Positions 37,021 through 47,830 of a stretch of DNA of 64,000 bases are shown here, piece by piece. How positions within the stretch are numbered: position 1 is the first letter of the stretch; every line of letters begins with the position of its first letter. Made by a program: the position numbers and the translations under genes. The stretch is from the NCBI RefSeq assembly GCF_000021705.1, contig NC_012751.1:806001-870000 (forward strand), read 5' to 3'. The notes under the pieces were generated by a model. It was not told the DNA's origin. It made no database searches and was given only the letters and a program-made list of their open reading frames with translations. This DNA is from Candidatus Hamiltonella defensa 5AT (Acyrthosiphon pisum) (GTDB lineage: Bacteria > Pseudomonadota > Gammaproteobacteria > Enterobacterales > Enterobacteriaceae).

Positions 37021-38940
37021 TTCTTTTGCTTCTTTTGCTTCTGCTTCTGTCCCGTTTTTTTCAAAGGTGACGATAAAATCGCTTCCCGCTTCTCCTGTAA
37101 TTTTAAATCTAGGCTTTGTGCTACTGGTGATGATCGTCTCGTCTCGTTTAGAGACAAGCCCATTTTCATCAATAATCTCAATCGTGGCAGACTCAATACG
37201 GGTTTTTATCCAAAGCTCATGCTCGATATTAAGAGGATCTATATCTGCTACTTTGCTTGTAGAAGTTATTTTTACAGCGTATTTTCCATCCGATCGATTA
37301 TCAATATCAGTATTCCAATTCCCTTCATTATCGGCTTCAACATTATTTTTTGATCCATTTATATCAATAGTGATATTGGCATTTGGGTCTGCTTTTCCTT
37401 CAATTTTTAGATTGCTGGTTTTTTGGGTTTTCCATTCCAGGCTTTGATTAGAACGACTGTCATTGCTTAAATAGGCTTCTAAAATGGTGGCTTTGGTTTG
37501 AACATTAAACTGAAACTCCGACTTTGTAGAAAAATTATTCGCGGCATCTTGAGCTTCAAATTTCAGGGTATGGAGTTTGGGTGTGAGAGATTCTGGAAAC
37601 TTATATTCCCAATAGCCATTCTTCTCCACTTTGACCCTGCCTAAATGTTTTTCTTTATTATCCGAATCCAAACCGGAATCTTCATAAATCCAAACCCAGC
37701 TAAATGCTTCGCCTTTTCCTGTTAATGTGGGCTGTTTTTCTGCTGTGGTCGGTGTCTTGTTTATACCTATGGTTTTAAAATTATTTTTTAATGAAATACC
37801 ATTTGGGGTCACAGGGGCAATGGTATCGATCTCATATTGGAATTCGAATTGGCCTTTATTGCCATACAGATCGGCGATATCAAATTTGAGAAGATTAGAA
37901 CCACCCTCAGATGGTGTATTAAACCCTGCAAGACTCCATTTTCCTTGTTCATTTACTTTAATTTCCTGCTTATCACTTTTATTTTTATTATTTGAAAAAA
38001 TGATAGTACTGTTCGGCTTCCCTTCTCCTTCAAATCCAGGATTTGTGTGACTCGTTATTGTATGATTATTGTTGTCTTTTACTTGTAGTGAGGTATTGTC
38101 ACCGTCTACAATTTTGGCATTGAAGCTACCTATATTCACATTATCATCAATCGTAAAAGTGAACTCACCATGGCCTTGTTTATTTTCTTCTGTCCTCTCG
38201 TCTGAGCGATTGCCTCTTTCATCGATGGCAACCCCCGTTATTCTATACTGTTGAGCCGCTAACTTCTTTTCCGGTTTAAAAAACCATTTGCCTTCTGTGA
38301 CAGAGATATCTTCTGTTATCTTTTTTCCGTTTAAATAAAGTTCAATTTTTGCGCCGGCTTCTAATGTTCATTTTAATACTGGATCTGTAAATCGAGTGAA
38401 AGTCTGACCCTCATGGATTTTAGGATGAGACTCTTCTGCAAGTTCAATGGTGGGAGCGTATGGAGGGATTGAATCCAGATTAATGGTTTTTTTTGCAGCA
38501 GCGATGTTTTTGGCCTTGTCTTCTGCAACGACGCTAATACTGTTATCCCCTTGCGCGAGTTGCCTGTCTTTAAAAGAATAGCTCCATACTCCCTTTTCAT
38601 CGACGCTCACTGTGCCTAGTCGTGTTTCTTTATCATCGGTTGATTTTTTATTATAAACGCTGACTTGCGTGTTTTCTTCAGCCGTCCCTTGAATGGCAGG
38701 CTGAACATTTTTAATCAAAAAAATGTCAGGGTTTTTACTCTCCAGTGCAATATCTTTTTGATTCATCTGAAAATCAACGGGCTTAATGATTGATTTAATC
38801 ACGAGAGATAATTCTGCCTGGGCTTTATTGCCTTTATATTCTCCCAAGGCCATAAACTCGTGCGGCCCCTCGTCTAATGATTTATCGAGAGTAAAAGCAA
38901 AATTACCGGAGCTGTCGGCCTTCGTGGTGTTTAAGATCAA
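37003..38940 (-). CDS. Ig-repeat segment of the giant gene, with internal TGA
   Basis: The frame begins after the A7 run and encodes Ig-like repeats (PVDFQMNQKDIALE..., APTIELAEES..., SATIEIIDENGL...). It reads through except for one TGA at 38368-38370, in the context DPVLK-stop-TLEAGAKIELYLNG, where Trp would fit. It terminates in the heptanucleotide tract. It is part of the same gene as the flanking segments. Confidence 0.7.
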
Positions 38941-39548
38941 GCCGTCTTTTTTTGAATGATCACCTGAGTGCCAGGGAGTGTGCTCCCTATCAATGTAGGT
39001 AAAGTCACTTTAGTTAAATTATCTTTTTGCCCGCTGGTATTACTGTTGTCGTCAAGACCGAAGCTGATTTTTAAATCAATTTTTGGGTTCGGGGCCGGGT
39101 TGTTTAACCCACTGCTGCGGTTCGTGTTTTTGTTGATCTGGGCAACTTCTACCGTTGTACTCGATTCTTTATGTAAAGAAGAGGCAGAATGAAGAGAGAT
39201 GTCTCTTTCATCAGGGGTGATTTGAGCCAAGGCCGCTTTGGTGTTCGCTTGCGTTAAAAATTCATTGAGCGCTTCTTCAATTTGTTGAGAGGATTTTTGT
39301 GCTTCCTGCGCTTCTAACGCGGCTTTCTCGGCTTCTGATTTCTCTTTCTCAGCTTTTTCTCTTGCTTTTTTTTCTTCTGCTTTCTCTTTCTCGGCTTTTT
39401 CTCTTGCTTTTTCTGCCTCTTCTTTGTCTTTTTCGGCCTGTCTCATTTTTTGTTTCAGCGCTTCCTGTTCTTCTTGAAGCGCTTTATTTTGAACATGATC
39501 GACTAAAAAAGCATCGGCGCTTTTAAAGTCGATATTCTCAAGATTCAC
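38937..39548 (-). CDS. Coiled-coil N-terminal segment of the giant gene
   Basis: This 203-codon frame encodes a strongly charged heptad region (AEKDKEEAEKAREKAEKEK and following, about residues 40-95), then a Ser/Asn-rich linker and the start of the first Ig-like module (KIDLKISFGLDD). The ATG at 39548 is internal. Upstream bases continue the N-terminal domain (SPKGSVTIVNGAMYSSL) in other frames, showing two frameshifts before this segment. It ends at the A7 run overlapping the next segment by 4 bp. Confidence 0.7.
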   Translation of the reverse strand: MNLENIDFKSADAFLVDHVQNKALQEEQEALKQKMRQAEKDKEEAEKAREKAEKEKAEEKKAREKAEKEKSEAEKAALEAQEAQKSSQQIEEALNEFLTQANTKAALAQITPDERDISLHSASSLHKESSTTVEVAQINKNTNRSSGLNNPAPNPKIDLKISFGLDDNSNTSGQKDNLTKVTLPTLIGSTLPGTQVIIQKKTA

Positions 39549-39766
39549 CTGACTGAGTAAGTCTTTACCTTTTAAGAACCATCCTGAAACTGAAAAGACA
39601 ATTGGCTGTCTTTTAAGCTCGAATACATCGCCCCATTCACAATGGTCACACTGCCTTTCGGCGAGGTTAGTTTAGGTCTGGACCTGATATCACCACTTGA
39701 ATCTGATTTTTATTTCCTAATGCAGACAAATCAATCTTAGCATTATGTTGTGCAAATATTTTTTGA

Positions 39767-42700
39767 GTCGCCATCAGTTTTTCCTCTTTAAAAAAGGGTG
39801 AGCTCACCTTCACCATAGTCGATGACGTACAACAACCCAAGATTGAGCTCTTACGCTCAGATAACACAGCCTATGGTGATGTTACGGGTAACATTACCAA
39901 CAAAGTTCCTCCCAAATTCAAATTCACTGATATAGACGACAATGCCGGTAAGGTGACTCTTTTAATTAAGGATACTTCAATCAAAAGTTATGAAACATCA
40001 GTCACTTTTGAGGGGAAAACATTAGATAAGTTGAGGGAGCCTGGTTATGAATATACATCTGAATTGGGCGAAAAAGGTAAAAGTAAAAACTATAGTTTAA
40101 CTGTGACCACCTATGTGGGTGAAAAGAATAAAGAATCTGACACAATAGATGTGTTGATTGATAATCAATTAACTATTCCAAAAATTATGTTAGATCCAGA
40201 CACACATCATATGGTATCAGGGAATAGGGTCAGCTCAAAAACACCGACATTTAGGTTGACTGACATCGACCCAGATGTCAGAGAGATCAAACTGACATTT
40301 TCAAATGAATCACCATCGATTACCTTCAATCCTACTAAGGAACTTTCTGAAGAATTAATAAAGCAAGGCGTGTCAAAAAAAGAGGGGTATTACACTTACA
40401 CACCTCAAAAAGAATGGACTAACGATACATATACAATCACACTCACCGTTAAAGACCAGGCAACAAATGAACAGTCATACGCATACGATGTCATCATTGA
40501 TACCAGTACAGTCGAGACACCCAAAATCATCCTTCAGGAAGACAATTCATTTAACCAGAAAAAAAATATCACAAAGACTAAAAACCCTACATTTAAATTA
40601 GAAACGATTGATAAAAACGCCCAAAATGAGATTCAAATCTCTGTTTTTTCTGTTGACCCCAGAAGTTCTTCTACTGAATTGGGTTCGAAAAAAATCACTA
40701 TACAAGACGCGACTCAAAAAGGTTTTGACCTGAGCAAGCTCAGTAATTCAGGAAAGGGTGCAGTTAACATAACCCAAGATGGAAAATACCAGATTGAAGC
40801 CGTGGTCACATCAACAGCAGGTAGTAAGAGCGCACCTGGAATATTAGACTTTACGATTGACAGTGCTGACGCCCCAACCCCCACCATTGAACTTGTTGAC
40901 AATACTGGCACCAATGACAAACCTGTCACCAATAAAACGCAGCCTAAATTGATTCTCAAGAATATCGATAGCTCCCGCTTAGATTGGGATAATCCTCAAC
41001 TGATTAAGGTGACCTTCCTCAAAAAATTGGGCAGTAACGAGGATAAGAAAACCCAAAATTTTGTACAATCGCAGATAAACATAAAAGAAAGTGATGATTC
41101 TACTGAAAGTGAATATGAGCTCACGTGGAATAAAGAAGACTTAACTCCTGGCGAGTATACCGTCACAGCCAAGGTGACTTACCAGGCCGGTCAAGTCGGC
41201 AACGGTAGTCTGAATAACAACCATACGATGACCATTTACACCACCCCGCCGACATCGACGATTCAATTTCTTGAGGAGCTGGGGAAAGTTGACGGTCAAT
41301 TTAAAGTCAGCAAAAGTCAGATGAAGTTTCAGATTGTGCCCAATGAAAAGGATGTGCCGCCAGGAAGAGGAACGACTTCGGTTCAGGTCATATTAAAAGA
41401 CTTGGAGGGGAATCAACAAAAAACCCAGACAGCTATACTAAATGAAGAGATATGGACTGCAGATTTATCAGAGCCAGATCAAATCTCTAAAGGGGGGAAA
41501 TACCAAGTCGTGGCAAAAGTCACAGATCCGCATGGGAATGAGGGTTTATCTCAGCCGCTGTCCTTTGAATTGCTCGACGGGCTAAACCCCCCCGTGATTA
41601 AAATAAATGCTGAAGATCACACCCCTTATGATCAAAACGAAGACCCTAACATTAAGATCACCTCAAAAAGAACCCCGCAGTTTACTTTTGATGAGATAGA
41701 TGACGTTGTCAATAAAGTGACCGTTTCTGTGTCTAAATCTAAAGAAAAAAATGCAGATCCCAAGACAATCAAGTACACAAAAATCCCCGAAGGAAAATGG
41801 AAGAATGATGAGGATGATCAGGGGTATAACTCGAATCAAATCCCAATTCTATTTCAAGAAGACGGTGAATATAATATGACCCTGAAAGCGGAAACGACGG
41901 GGGGTCTCGAAGCCACTTCAAACATACTGACTCTCGGTGTGTATGTAAATGTCATCCGCCCGAGCATTGCTGTAGAGGGTAAAGACGAGCGCGAGGTATT
42001 GAGCGGAACCGCTACACCCACCTTTGAGATTAAGAATGTCGATCCGCATGCCAGAGAAATTAACATTACCGCCACCCTTGGAAAATCTGAAGAAACCGCA
42101 AAAAAATTTCAGGCGGTGCTCAATCAAGACGGGTCAATAAAAACAAAATCTGATAATGGTTTTTTTGAACAAATTGAGAGCGGCTACCAATTTATACCTA
42201 GTAAAAATTTGGACGAAGGAAAATATAATATCGTTGTTTCGGTCATCAATGAAGCCAGACAACCCTCTTCAAATTCTTTACCACTGGGGCTGATCATCGA
42301 TACCAGCAAGCCACAACAGCCCAGCATCGTACTCTCTGAGGCGAGTAACACCACTCATCCGGACTCTCTTCATGAAAAATGGACAAGTTCCAGGAAGCCG
42401 ACATTTACTATCGACCTGAAAGACAACAATACAGATAATCCCATCGAAAAGGTGGAGGTCATGGTTAAAGGCGTAGGAAACAAAACATATATCGCTCAAA
42501 AAAATAATTCAACCAATCAGTTTGTTACAGATAGTCCAAGTCAAAAAGGTGCATTCTCATTAGAGAGTAATAAGAAATTAACCTTTACTCCTGATGATGA
42601 ATGGGCGAAAGGCGAATACAGCCTGTCGGTTAAAACCTATAATTCATTGAATAAACCTGGTGATGTTTCTGAAACAGAAGTGGTTAACGTTAATTATGAT

Positions 42701-45700
42701 CAACCTGATCAACCCAAAATTGAACTGGCCTATGCTGACCAAACGGGCAAAACGATAGATAAAAGTAATACAAAAATAACAAACAACCCAAATCCCAGCT
42801 TCGCCATCAGCAACATCAATTTAAAACAAGACAACATAGATGAACGTGCCGTCACCATCACGATCACCAAAGATGGTGAATCCAAAATCACGGGCGCAAA
42901 AGTAACACATGACACAGGCCAATTTTCTTACAAAACGAGTAACTTTAAAGATACTTATGGAGATGGCGAATATAACGCCACAGTCAGGGTCATCAATAAA
43001 GCGGGAATACCGAGTGATTCCCAGGAGTTTACATTTGAAATTGATACAACTGAGCCTGATAAACCCGAGATTAACTGGAACTCAGAGGCATTCAAAACAG
43101 CAAAAAACAGCGATGAACTAAAAGCAGTAGCAAAAAAAGGCCAGATCGTTTTTTTGGTAACAACAAGTGAAGAGATTGACGACCCAAGATATATTACAGC
43201 TAAGATTAATAATACTGGTTCTCTAAGTGCAAAAGAGAAAGTAAAAGACAGCAAAAACGTCTGGAAGCTTACTTCTAATGATTCTCTTTCATCGGGTAAG
43301 CATAATTTATACGTCGAAGTCACAGACAAAGCGGGCAATAAAACCAGTGCGCAAGGCGAATTTATGGTACTGGACGCATTACCAGCCCCCAAAATAGACA
43401 TGGCCCATAACGCCAATGCGGCGGGGAAAGACAGAAAGCCTTATATGATCAACAAAGTCAATATGGATCAGGATGATAAGAGAAAGTTAAACATTATCCT
43501 GGATGATAATACGCTATTTTCGTATGTTGAGATGAAGGCGGAACTCATTAGTGAATCCTCAGGTTCAAGCTCTGTCCTCTCTATCAAAAAAAATAATCCC
43601 GATAACAACTGGACAGTGGAGATACCCGCAGATCAACCTGATGGTAAATATACATTGAAAGTCACCGCCACAGATGTGTTAACAATGACGAAGGAAACCG
43701 AGGTAGATTTTGAGGTTGACACGACCCTTACCAACATACCTGTTATCGAACTGAAAAATTCGGGCACAAAGAGTTCTGACTCCACAGACGCACAGGAAAC
43801 AACACAAACAAAGCCAGTCTTTATGATTCGAGATATCCCGGAAGATATCTATAAGATAAACATTCAAATCTCAGGAGATAATAATGATTATGAGATAAAA
43901 AATCTGGAAGGTTTTAAAGGAGACTCAAAAGAGTGGGGCGGTATTAAAAAGGATTTAGAAGATGACAAGGAATATTTCATCACAGTCACTTTTACAGACA
44001 AGGCAGGCAATACAAGCAATAATGATAATAATCTATACAACATCAAAAAAATCGCCCCATTTGTTTTCAAAGATCCGGAACTCATACTCGATCCGCAGAC
44101 CGACTCAGGCACTCAGGGGGATTTCAAAACGAATCATGACAAACCTGTTTTACTCTTTAAGAACACGAGCGATGCAAAAGTGACTGAGGGTAAGCTGACG
44201 CTTGAAAATAAAACAGCGAATAAGAGTTATACATATCCTTTTAAAGACTTCACGCCTACAGGTGGTCCAGATAGCAAAGAATACAAAATTGATTTGATAA
44301 AAAATGATTCTTTAACTGATAAAACAGCAGCCTTTCCAGCAGGGGAATACAGAATCACTGTAGAGTTGACTTATGACAATAATGAAACATATCAGAAGAA
44401 AACCACTTTAAATGACCCCCTGATCATCAACCGACATAAACCCTCAGCAGTGTCTGATGTTAAGTACTCTTTCAATGAAACAGAGGGAGTGAAAACCATC
44501 AGGATAGAAGGGGAAAAACCAAAAAACACAGATGTTTTTATTCAATTTAAAGGTCAAAGTGAGATAAATATCACAAAAAAAGGCAATACCTCTGTATTCG
44601 ACGTGGAGGCCTTCGACACTACCCAATCCTGGGGGCAACAGAAAAGCTTTACCCTCTTCGTTAAAGACGATATCGGCAACCAATCCGAGAATACTCAGGT
44701 CGACATACCACTCCCGCCTGCCATCACTCGATATCGTGCTTTAGACGAGAATCAACTTGAGGTATTTGTCAAAAAAGAAAACCTAAAACAAGGCGATAAA
44801 ATTATTCTTAAAAATCAAAGTAATGAAAAATACGAACATACAGTGACTGCAGTTAATTTAAGCAACAATAGTTTTCAATTTACAACTAACAACGCATTCA
44901 CAGGCAAATTTACGGCTTATGTCATCCGGGCAGAGCGGCACGAAAGCGAAAAAATTGAAAGAACGATACCCAAGACTCCTACAGAAGTGGATTACACTTT
45001 CGTTGGGAACGGTAAATTTTTTAGCGTCAAGGGAAAGGTAAAAGAGGGAGAAACATTAAATACAAAGCTCTCAGGTATTGATAATACTCAAAAAAGTCAT
45101 AAAGCCTATAAAGAGGAAGTGGTAAGGACGAAAGTAATAGAACATAACGTCAATGAAATGCAATTCGAGGTGTTTTCTTCAAATGAAGAGGGCGGAGAAA
45201 GTCAGTCGATTATAAAAACAATTAATCCTGTAGTTCTTTATTGGGATTATACTTCGGGGCACTACTTCATAAGGTTTAGTGGTTGGAACCCCGAGGATGA
45301 TCAGAAATTAGGGGCTCCTTATCCTCAAGAACCCTTTAAATATTCACATGAATTAAGGGTGGATGCTGCACTCATAAAATATAAGACATTACCGTACAAA
45401 AGTAGTCAAAATTATCGAGTCATTGAATTTGATGACAGTTTTTTGTATGAATTGTGTAGATATGTGAATTATGACCTCTTCGAGGATATAAGGAAAAGGG
45501 GCGCAAAAGATTTTTTCTGGAAATTTAACGGATTTGAACCAGGAGCACTTTATAACTCGATGAAATTTATCAGCCTGGAAGAGGTTTTAAAATTTATAAA
45601 AAGTGATGAATTATGGGATCCTGATGGCGATATCGATAAAAAAAATCACTTAATGAGGGTATTGACCACGCAATGGAACATTCGGCCTGTTAACGTTAGT

Positions 45701-46780
45701 ACCGAAATATCCAGTGGGAAGACTATAATCAAAGGGCAAATCAACAAAAGAATAGAAGGAGAAATATTTTTGTTAGATGGTAATAGCAATCCTATAATCC
45801 AGACATATTCAACCACATATTCTGATGAAGCAGGAAAGATAAATTTTGAAACAAAACTTGATGGGGTTATTCAAGATCGCTCGAATATGTACCTTTATTT
45901 CAAAACTAAAGACACAAGTAACTCAATTATCTCTTTTTGGGTGAATATTCAACCAGGTGCAGAAACTAACCATGATAATAGAGAAAAAACAATGTTCGAA
46001 AATCTGTACAAAAAAGCTGAAAGAATATTAGAAACTGGTGAACATCACGATACTGTGTTCTCTGACATACATTTTGATGAAGAAATGGATGAATCTCCGA
46101 AGACCGAGGAACATCAGTCCAACCCTGAAAAAACCAATCAACCAACCGAAAGCTCACCTGAAGAATCGACAACAGAAGAGCCATCTGAACGCTCTAAACG
46201 CAGCACCTCACTCACAGAGCAAGAGGAAAACCCTGTAGACACTCAGACTCAGGCACAGCAAGTCAATCCGACTCAACCCCAAAAACAAGATATCCCATCT
46301 GAGCTGTTGGAGGAACCGAAGACCGCAGCCCCAAAAAATCCGGGTGAATTACTCAACCCCATTACATCAGAGGAAAACACCACCGCAGATACCACTCCCA
46401 GCTTCACGCTCAACGCCCCTAAAGACGCGCCTGATGCCGTCAAAGCACTGGTCACCCTGGATAATCGCCCCGAATATGAGCTTGAGCTCATTGATAACCA
46501 GGGGGTATTCACTGTCGAGATGCCGTTAGCAGAAGGCCCGCATGAACTCAAGGTGAAATTTATCGAGCCAGATGGGGATTGGATCCGCCTGGATAAAACC
46601 TTCACCATCGATGCGTCTTCTGAAAGAATACTGAGCAGCCTGGAAACCCCAGACAAATATCAAATCGACCTTTCAACAGGCTCAAAAACGATCCCGTCAA
46701 AAGAAAATGCGGATATTTTAATGATGACGCCAGTTTTACATCTGCCTGAGCATGAAGAGGAATCTACGTATTACTCATGA
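39767..46780 (+). CDS. Paralogous giant Ig-repeat protein, intact frame without a start
   Basis: The frame opens at 39767 after a TGA and runs 7 kb without a stop. The first potential start is a GTG at 39953 with no ribosome site, already inside a repeat. The first readable repeat (LTFTIVDDVQQPKIELL at about 39803) corresponds to the middle of the minus-strand gene (LSFTIQDSVDKPEIGLIY, about 34800). About 20 Ig-like repeats follow in the same order as the paralogue. Then come RSKRSTSLTEQ, an acidic Pro/Glu linker and the shared C-terminal domain ending EHEEESTYYS. It has no signal sequence. It is either a 5'-truncated copy or a silent arm. The 5' edge abuts the ribosome site of the divergent gene. 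A strong terminator follows. Confidence 0.85.
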   Translation, partial: VAISFSSLKKGELTFTIVDDVQQPKIELLRSDNTAYGDVTGNITNKVPPKFKFTDIDDNAGKVTLLIKDTSIKSYETSVTFEGKTLDKLREPGYEYTSELGEKGKSKNYSLTVTTYVGEKNKESDTIDVLIDNQLTIPKIMLDPDTHHMVSGNRVSSKTPTFRLTDIDPDVREIKLTFSNESPSITFNPTKELSEELIKQGVSKKEGYYTYTPQKEWTNDTYTITLTVKDQATNEQSYAYDVIIDTSTVETPKIILQEDNSFNQKKNITKTKNPTFKLETIDKNAQNEIQISVFSVDPRSSSTELGSKKITIQDATQKGFDLSKLSNSGKGAVNITQDGKYQIEAVVTSTAGSKSAPGILDFTIDSADAPTPTIELVDNTGTNDKPVTNKTQPKLILKNIDSSRLDWDNPQLIKVTFLKKLGSNEDKKTQNFVQSQINIKESDDSTESEYELTWNKEDLTPGEYTVTAKVTYQAGQVGNGSLNNNHTMTIYTTPPTSTIQFLEELGKVDGQFKVSKSQMKFQIVPNEKDVPPGRGTTSVQVILKDLEGNQQKTQTAILNEEIWTADLSEPDQISKGGKYQVVAKVTDPHGNEGLSQPLSFELLDGLNPPVIKINAEDHTPYDQNEDPNIKITSKRTPQFTFDEIDDVVNKVTVSVSKSKEKNADPKTIKYTKIPEGKWKNDEDDQGYNSNQIPILFQEDGEYNMTLKAETTGGLEATSNILTLGVYVNVIRPSIAVEGKDEREVLSGTATPTFEIKNVDPHAREINITATLGKSEETAKKFQAVLNQDGSIKTKSDNGFFEQIESGYQFIPSKNLDEGKYNIVVSVINEARQPSSNSLPLGLIIDTSKPQQPSIVLSEASNTTHPDSLHEKWTSSRKPTFTIDLKDNNTDNPIEKVEVMVKGVGNKTYIAQKNNSTNQFVTDSPSQKGAFSLESNKKLTFTPDDEWAKGEYSLSVKTYNSLNKPGDVSETEVVNVNYDQPDQPKIELAYADQTGKTIDKSNTKITNNPNPSFAISNINLKQDNIDERAVTITITKDGESKITGAKVTHDTGQFSYKTSNFKDTYGDGEYNATVRVINKAGIPSDSQEFTFEIDTTEPDKPEINWNSEAFKTAKNSDELKAVAKKGQIVFLVTTSEEIDDPRYITAKINNTGSLSAKEKVKDSKNVWKLTSNDSLSSGKHNLYVEVTDKAGNKTSAQGEFMVLDALPAPKIDMAHNANAAGKDRKPYMINKVNMDQDDKRKLNIILDDNTLFSYVEMKAELISESSGSSSVLSIKKNNPDNNWTVEIPADQPDGKYTLKVTATDVLTMTKETEVDFEVDTTLTNIPVIELKNSGTKSSDSTDAQETTQTKPVFMIRDIPEDIYKINIQISGDNNDYEIKNLEGFKGDSKEWGGIKKDLEDDKEYFITVTFTDKAGNTSNNDNNLYNIKKIAPFVFKDPELILDPQTDSGTQGDFKTNHDKPVLLFKNTSDAKVTEGKLTLENKTANKSYTYPFKDFTPTGGPDSKEYKIDLIKNDSLTDKTAAFPAGEYRITVELTYDNNETYQKKTTLNDPLIINRHKPSAVSDVKYSFNETEGVKTIRIEGEKPKNTDVFIQFKGQSEINITKKGNTSVFDVEAFDTTQSWGQQKSFTLFVKDDIGNQSENTQVDIPLPPAITRYRALDENQLEVFVKKENLKQGDKIILKNQSNEKYEHTVTAVNLSNNSFQFTTNNAFTGKFTAYVIRAERHESEKIERTIPKTPTEVDYTFVGNGKFFSVKGKVKEGETLNTKLSGIDNTQKSHKAYKEEVVRTKVIEHNVNEMQFEVFSSNEEGGESQSIIKTINPVVLYWDYTSGHYFIRFSGWNPEDDQKLGAPYPQEPFKYSHELRVDAALIKYKTLPYKSSQNYRVIEFDDSFLYELCRYVNYDLFEDIRKRGAKDFFWKFNGFEPGALYNSMKFISLEEVLKFIKSDELWDPDGDIDKKNHLMRVLTTQWNIRPVNVSTEISSGKTIIKGQINKRIEGEIFLLDGNSNPIIQTYSTTYSDEAGKINFETKLDGVIQDRSNMYLYFKTKDTSNSIISFWVNIQPGAETNHDNREKTMFENLYKKAERILETGEHHDTVFSDIHFDEEMDESPKTEEHQSNPEKTNQPTESSPEESTTEEPSERSKRSTSLTEQEENPVDTQTQAQQVNPTQPQKQDIPSELLEEPKTAAPKNPGELLNPITSEENTTADTTPSFTLNAPKDAPDAVKALVTLDNRPEYELELIDNQGVFTVEMPLAEGPHELKVKFIEPDGDWIRLDKTFTIDASSERILSSLETPDKYQIDLSTGSKTIPSKENADILMMTPVLHLPEHEEESTYYS
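39800..46780 (+). repeat. Right arm of the large imperfect inverted repeat
   Basis: This is the counterpart of 28735-34830. The arms are head to head, so homologous recombination between the conserved patches would invert the spacer and join the N-terminal part to the other C-terminal arm. Confidence 0.8.
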
Positions 46781-46802
46781 TATGGGTGATGGTCATGTCA
46801 AC

Positions 46803-46828
46803 AAGGCCGAGATATCTCGGCCTTTTTT
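46803..46828 (+). terminator. Strong intrinsic terminator after the plus-strand Ig-repeat frame
   Basis: AAGGCCGAGATATCTCGGCCTT is a perfect palindrome giving a GC-rich stem, followed by TTTT. It lies 23 bp downstream of the stop codon. Confidence 0.93.
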
Positions 46829-47001
46829 AATAGCGCCCAATATCACTTCCCTGGTGACCTTCTGAATCTGTTTTATTACAATCAAACACCATGATTTTTT
46901 TCATATCATCAAAATATGTTCATTTTTAAAAAAATTTGGTGGTCTGTTTTTTAAAATCAATATCATTCATTGGATGAAAATATATTAAAAGGACTCAATA
47001 T

Positions 47002-47249
47002 ATGCCAAAAAATTCTGACTCGTTTATTTCCGCTTTCGGCCCTCACTTTGTGATGGAAAATTCATTTGATTTTAATCAATACTATCAAGTTTTTAAAAAA
47101 GCAAAAAATCGAATCAAAACGATAAATCGTTTATCCGAACATTATGATGGGAGTACGGGATTATGTCTTGCTTTGTCTGTTCGTTATCTGATTGAAGAAC
47201 GTAATTTTGGTTTGGGAGGGGGTAAAGATTATATGTTATGGTTGAAAAC
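47002..47249 (+). CDS. RTX/TcdB-pore toxin 1, exon 1 (C58 protease Cys segment)
   Basis: These are the first 82 codons plus 2 nt of a toxin gene cut by a group II intron. The ATG is preceded by AAAGGACTC. The segment carries Cys55 in STGLCLALSVRYLIEE, the nucleophile motif of YopT-like (peptidase C58) cysteine proteases. The in-frame stop at 47293-47295 lies inside the intron. Splicing at 47249/47250 and 49594/49595 restores the frame: 248 + 5641 nt = 1963 codons, giving a 1962-aa protein. Confidence 0.85.
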
Positions 47250-47830
47250 GTGCGACGTGAAAGTTGCACCACAGAAGTCCCTTGAAAAAGGGTAAGGTTG
47301 ATCCGAAACCTTATTGCCACTTACTCGGTGCAAGAGGAGTAATTCTCTTGTGCTAAGCGAGAATGAAAGCCTAACTAAAGTATTAAGCTGAATAAGAAAT
47401 AGGGGCAAGGCAAAACTGAAATGGGTTGAATAAAGTGAATCTCCGTTATTAAAATGTCGTAAGCAAGTAAAACACGAAATCAGATGTGACGTGTTATGGG
47501 GAAGTTTAACGACAGTTAGAAACGGGTAAAGAAGAGTGTTCGTTCTTTACGACGGATCCCGTTCCCCGGCATAGAGGAGGCAGCCCACTCAATGTATCTT
47601 CATGGTGTGAAACACGGTAACCCCATTAATCTTTTAGTGTTGATGTAAATACTAAGAGACAGTGGGCATAAGACGTTCCAAAAAGCGAAGGCAATCAGCC
47701 GAAAGGCAACTGGAAATCATAACAGGATTGATAGAGGTAATTACTTTACTCTGAAAAGAGGCTGACGTGGAACGGGTGACTTACCCATATAATCCTTTAC
47801 CAAGGTTATGAATTGATTTAGAAGAGTTAG

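Larger units (their letters stand above)
28735..39774 (-). pseudogene. Giant Ig-like-repeat surface/secreted protein, disrupted N-terminal part
   Basis: The true start is ATG 39774 (MATQKIFAQHNAKIDLSALG) with AGAGGA upstream. From there one protein of about 3,680 aa can be followed to 28735. It has a short N-terminal domain, a Lys/Glu/Ala coiled coil, and then some 25 or more Ig-like (Big/Bap-type) repeats of about 90-100 residues recurring as FTIDT-xxPxxPxIxL...GxYxxxVxVTDxAGN. The path is broken near 39672 and 39590 (frameshifts), in an A7 run at 38945-38951, at an in-frame TGA (38368-38370), in the 7-bp repeat tract (36980-37020) and near 36797. Downstream of that the frame is intact for 8 kb. 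Large Ig-repeat proteins of this kind are usually type I-secreted adhesins; no secretion genes are nearby. Confidence 0.85.

Noticed and set aside
36974..37447. Plus-strand frames of 150-200 codons across the giant gene
   Set aside because: They are antisense shadows of the Ig-repeat coding sequence, rich in Phe/Leu/Ser from the complementary AT-rich repeats.
38366..38372. TGA read as selenocysteine
   Set aside because: The context favours Trp to stop. No SECIS-like hairpin directly follows, and the gene has other lesions.
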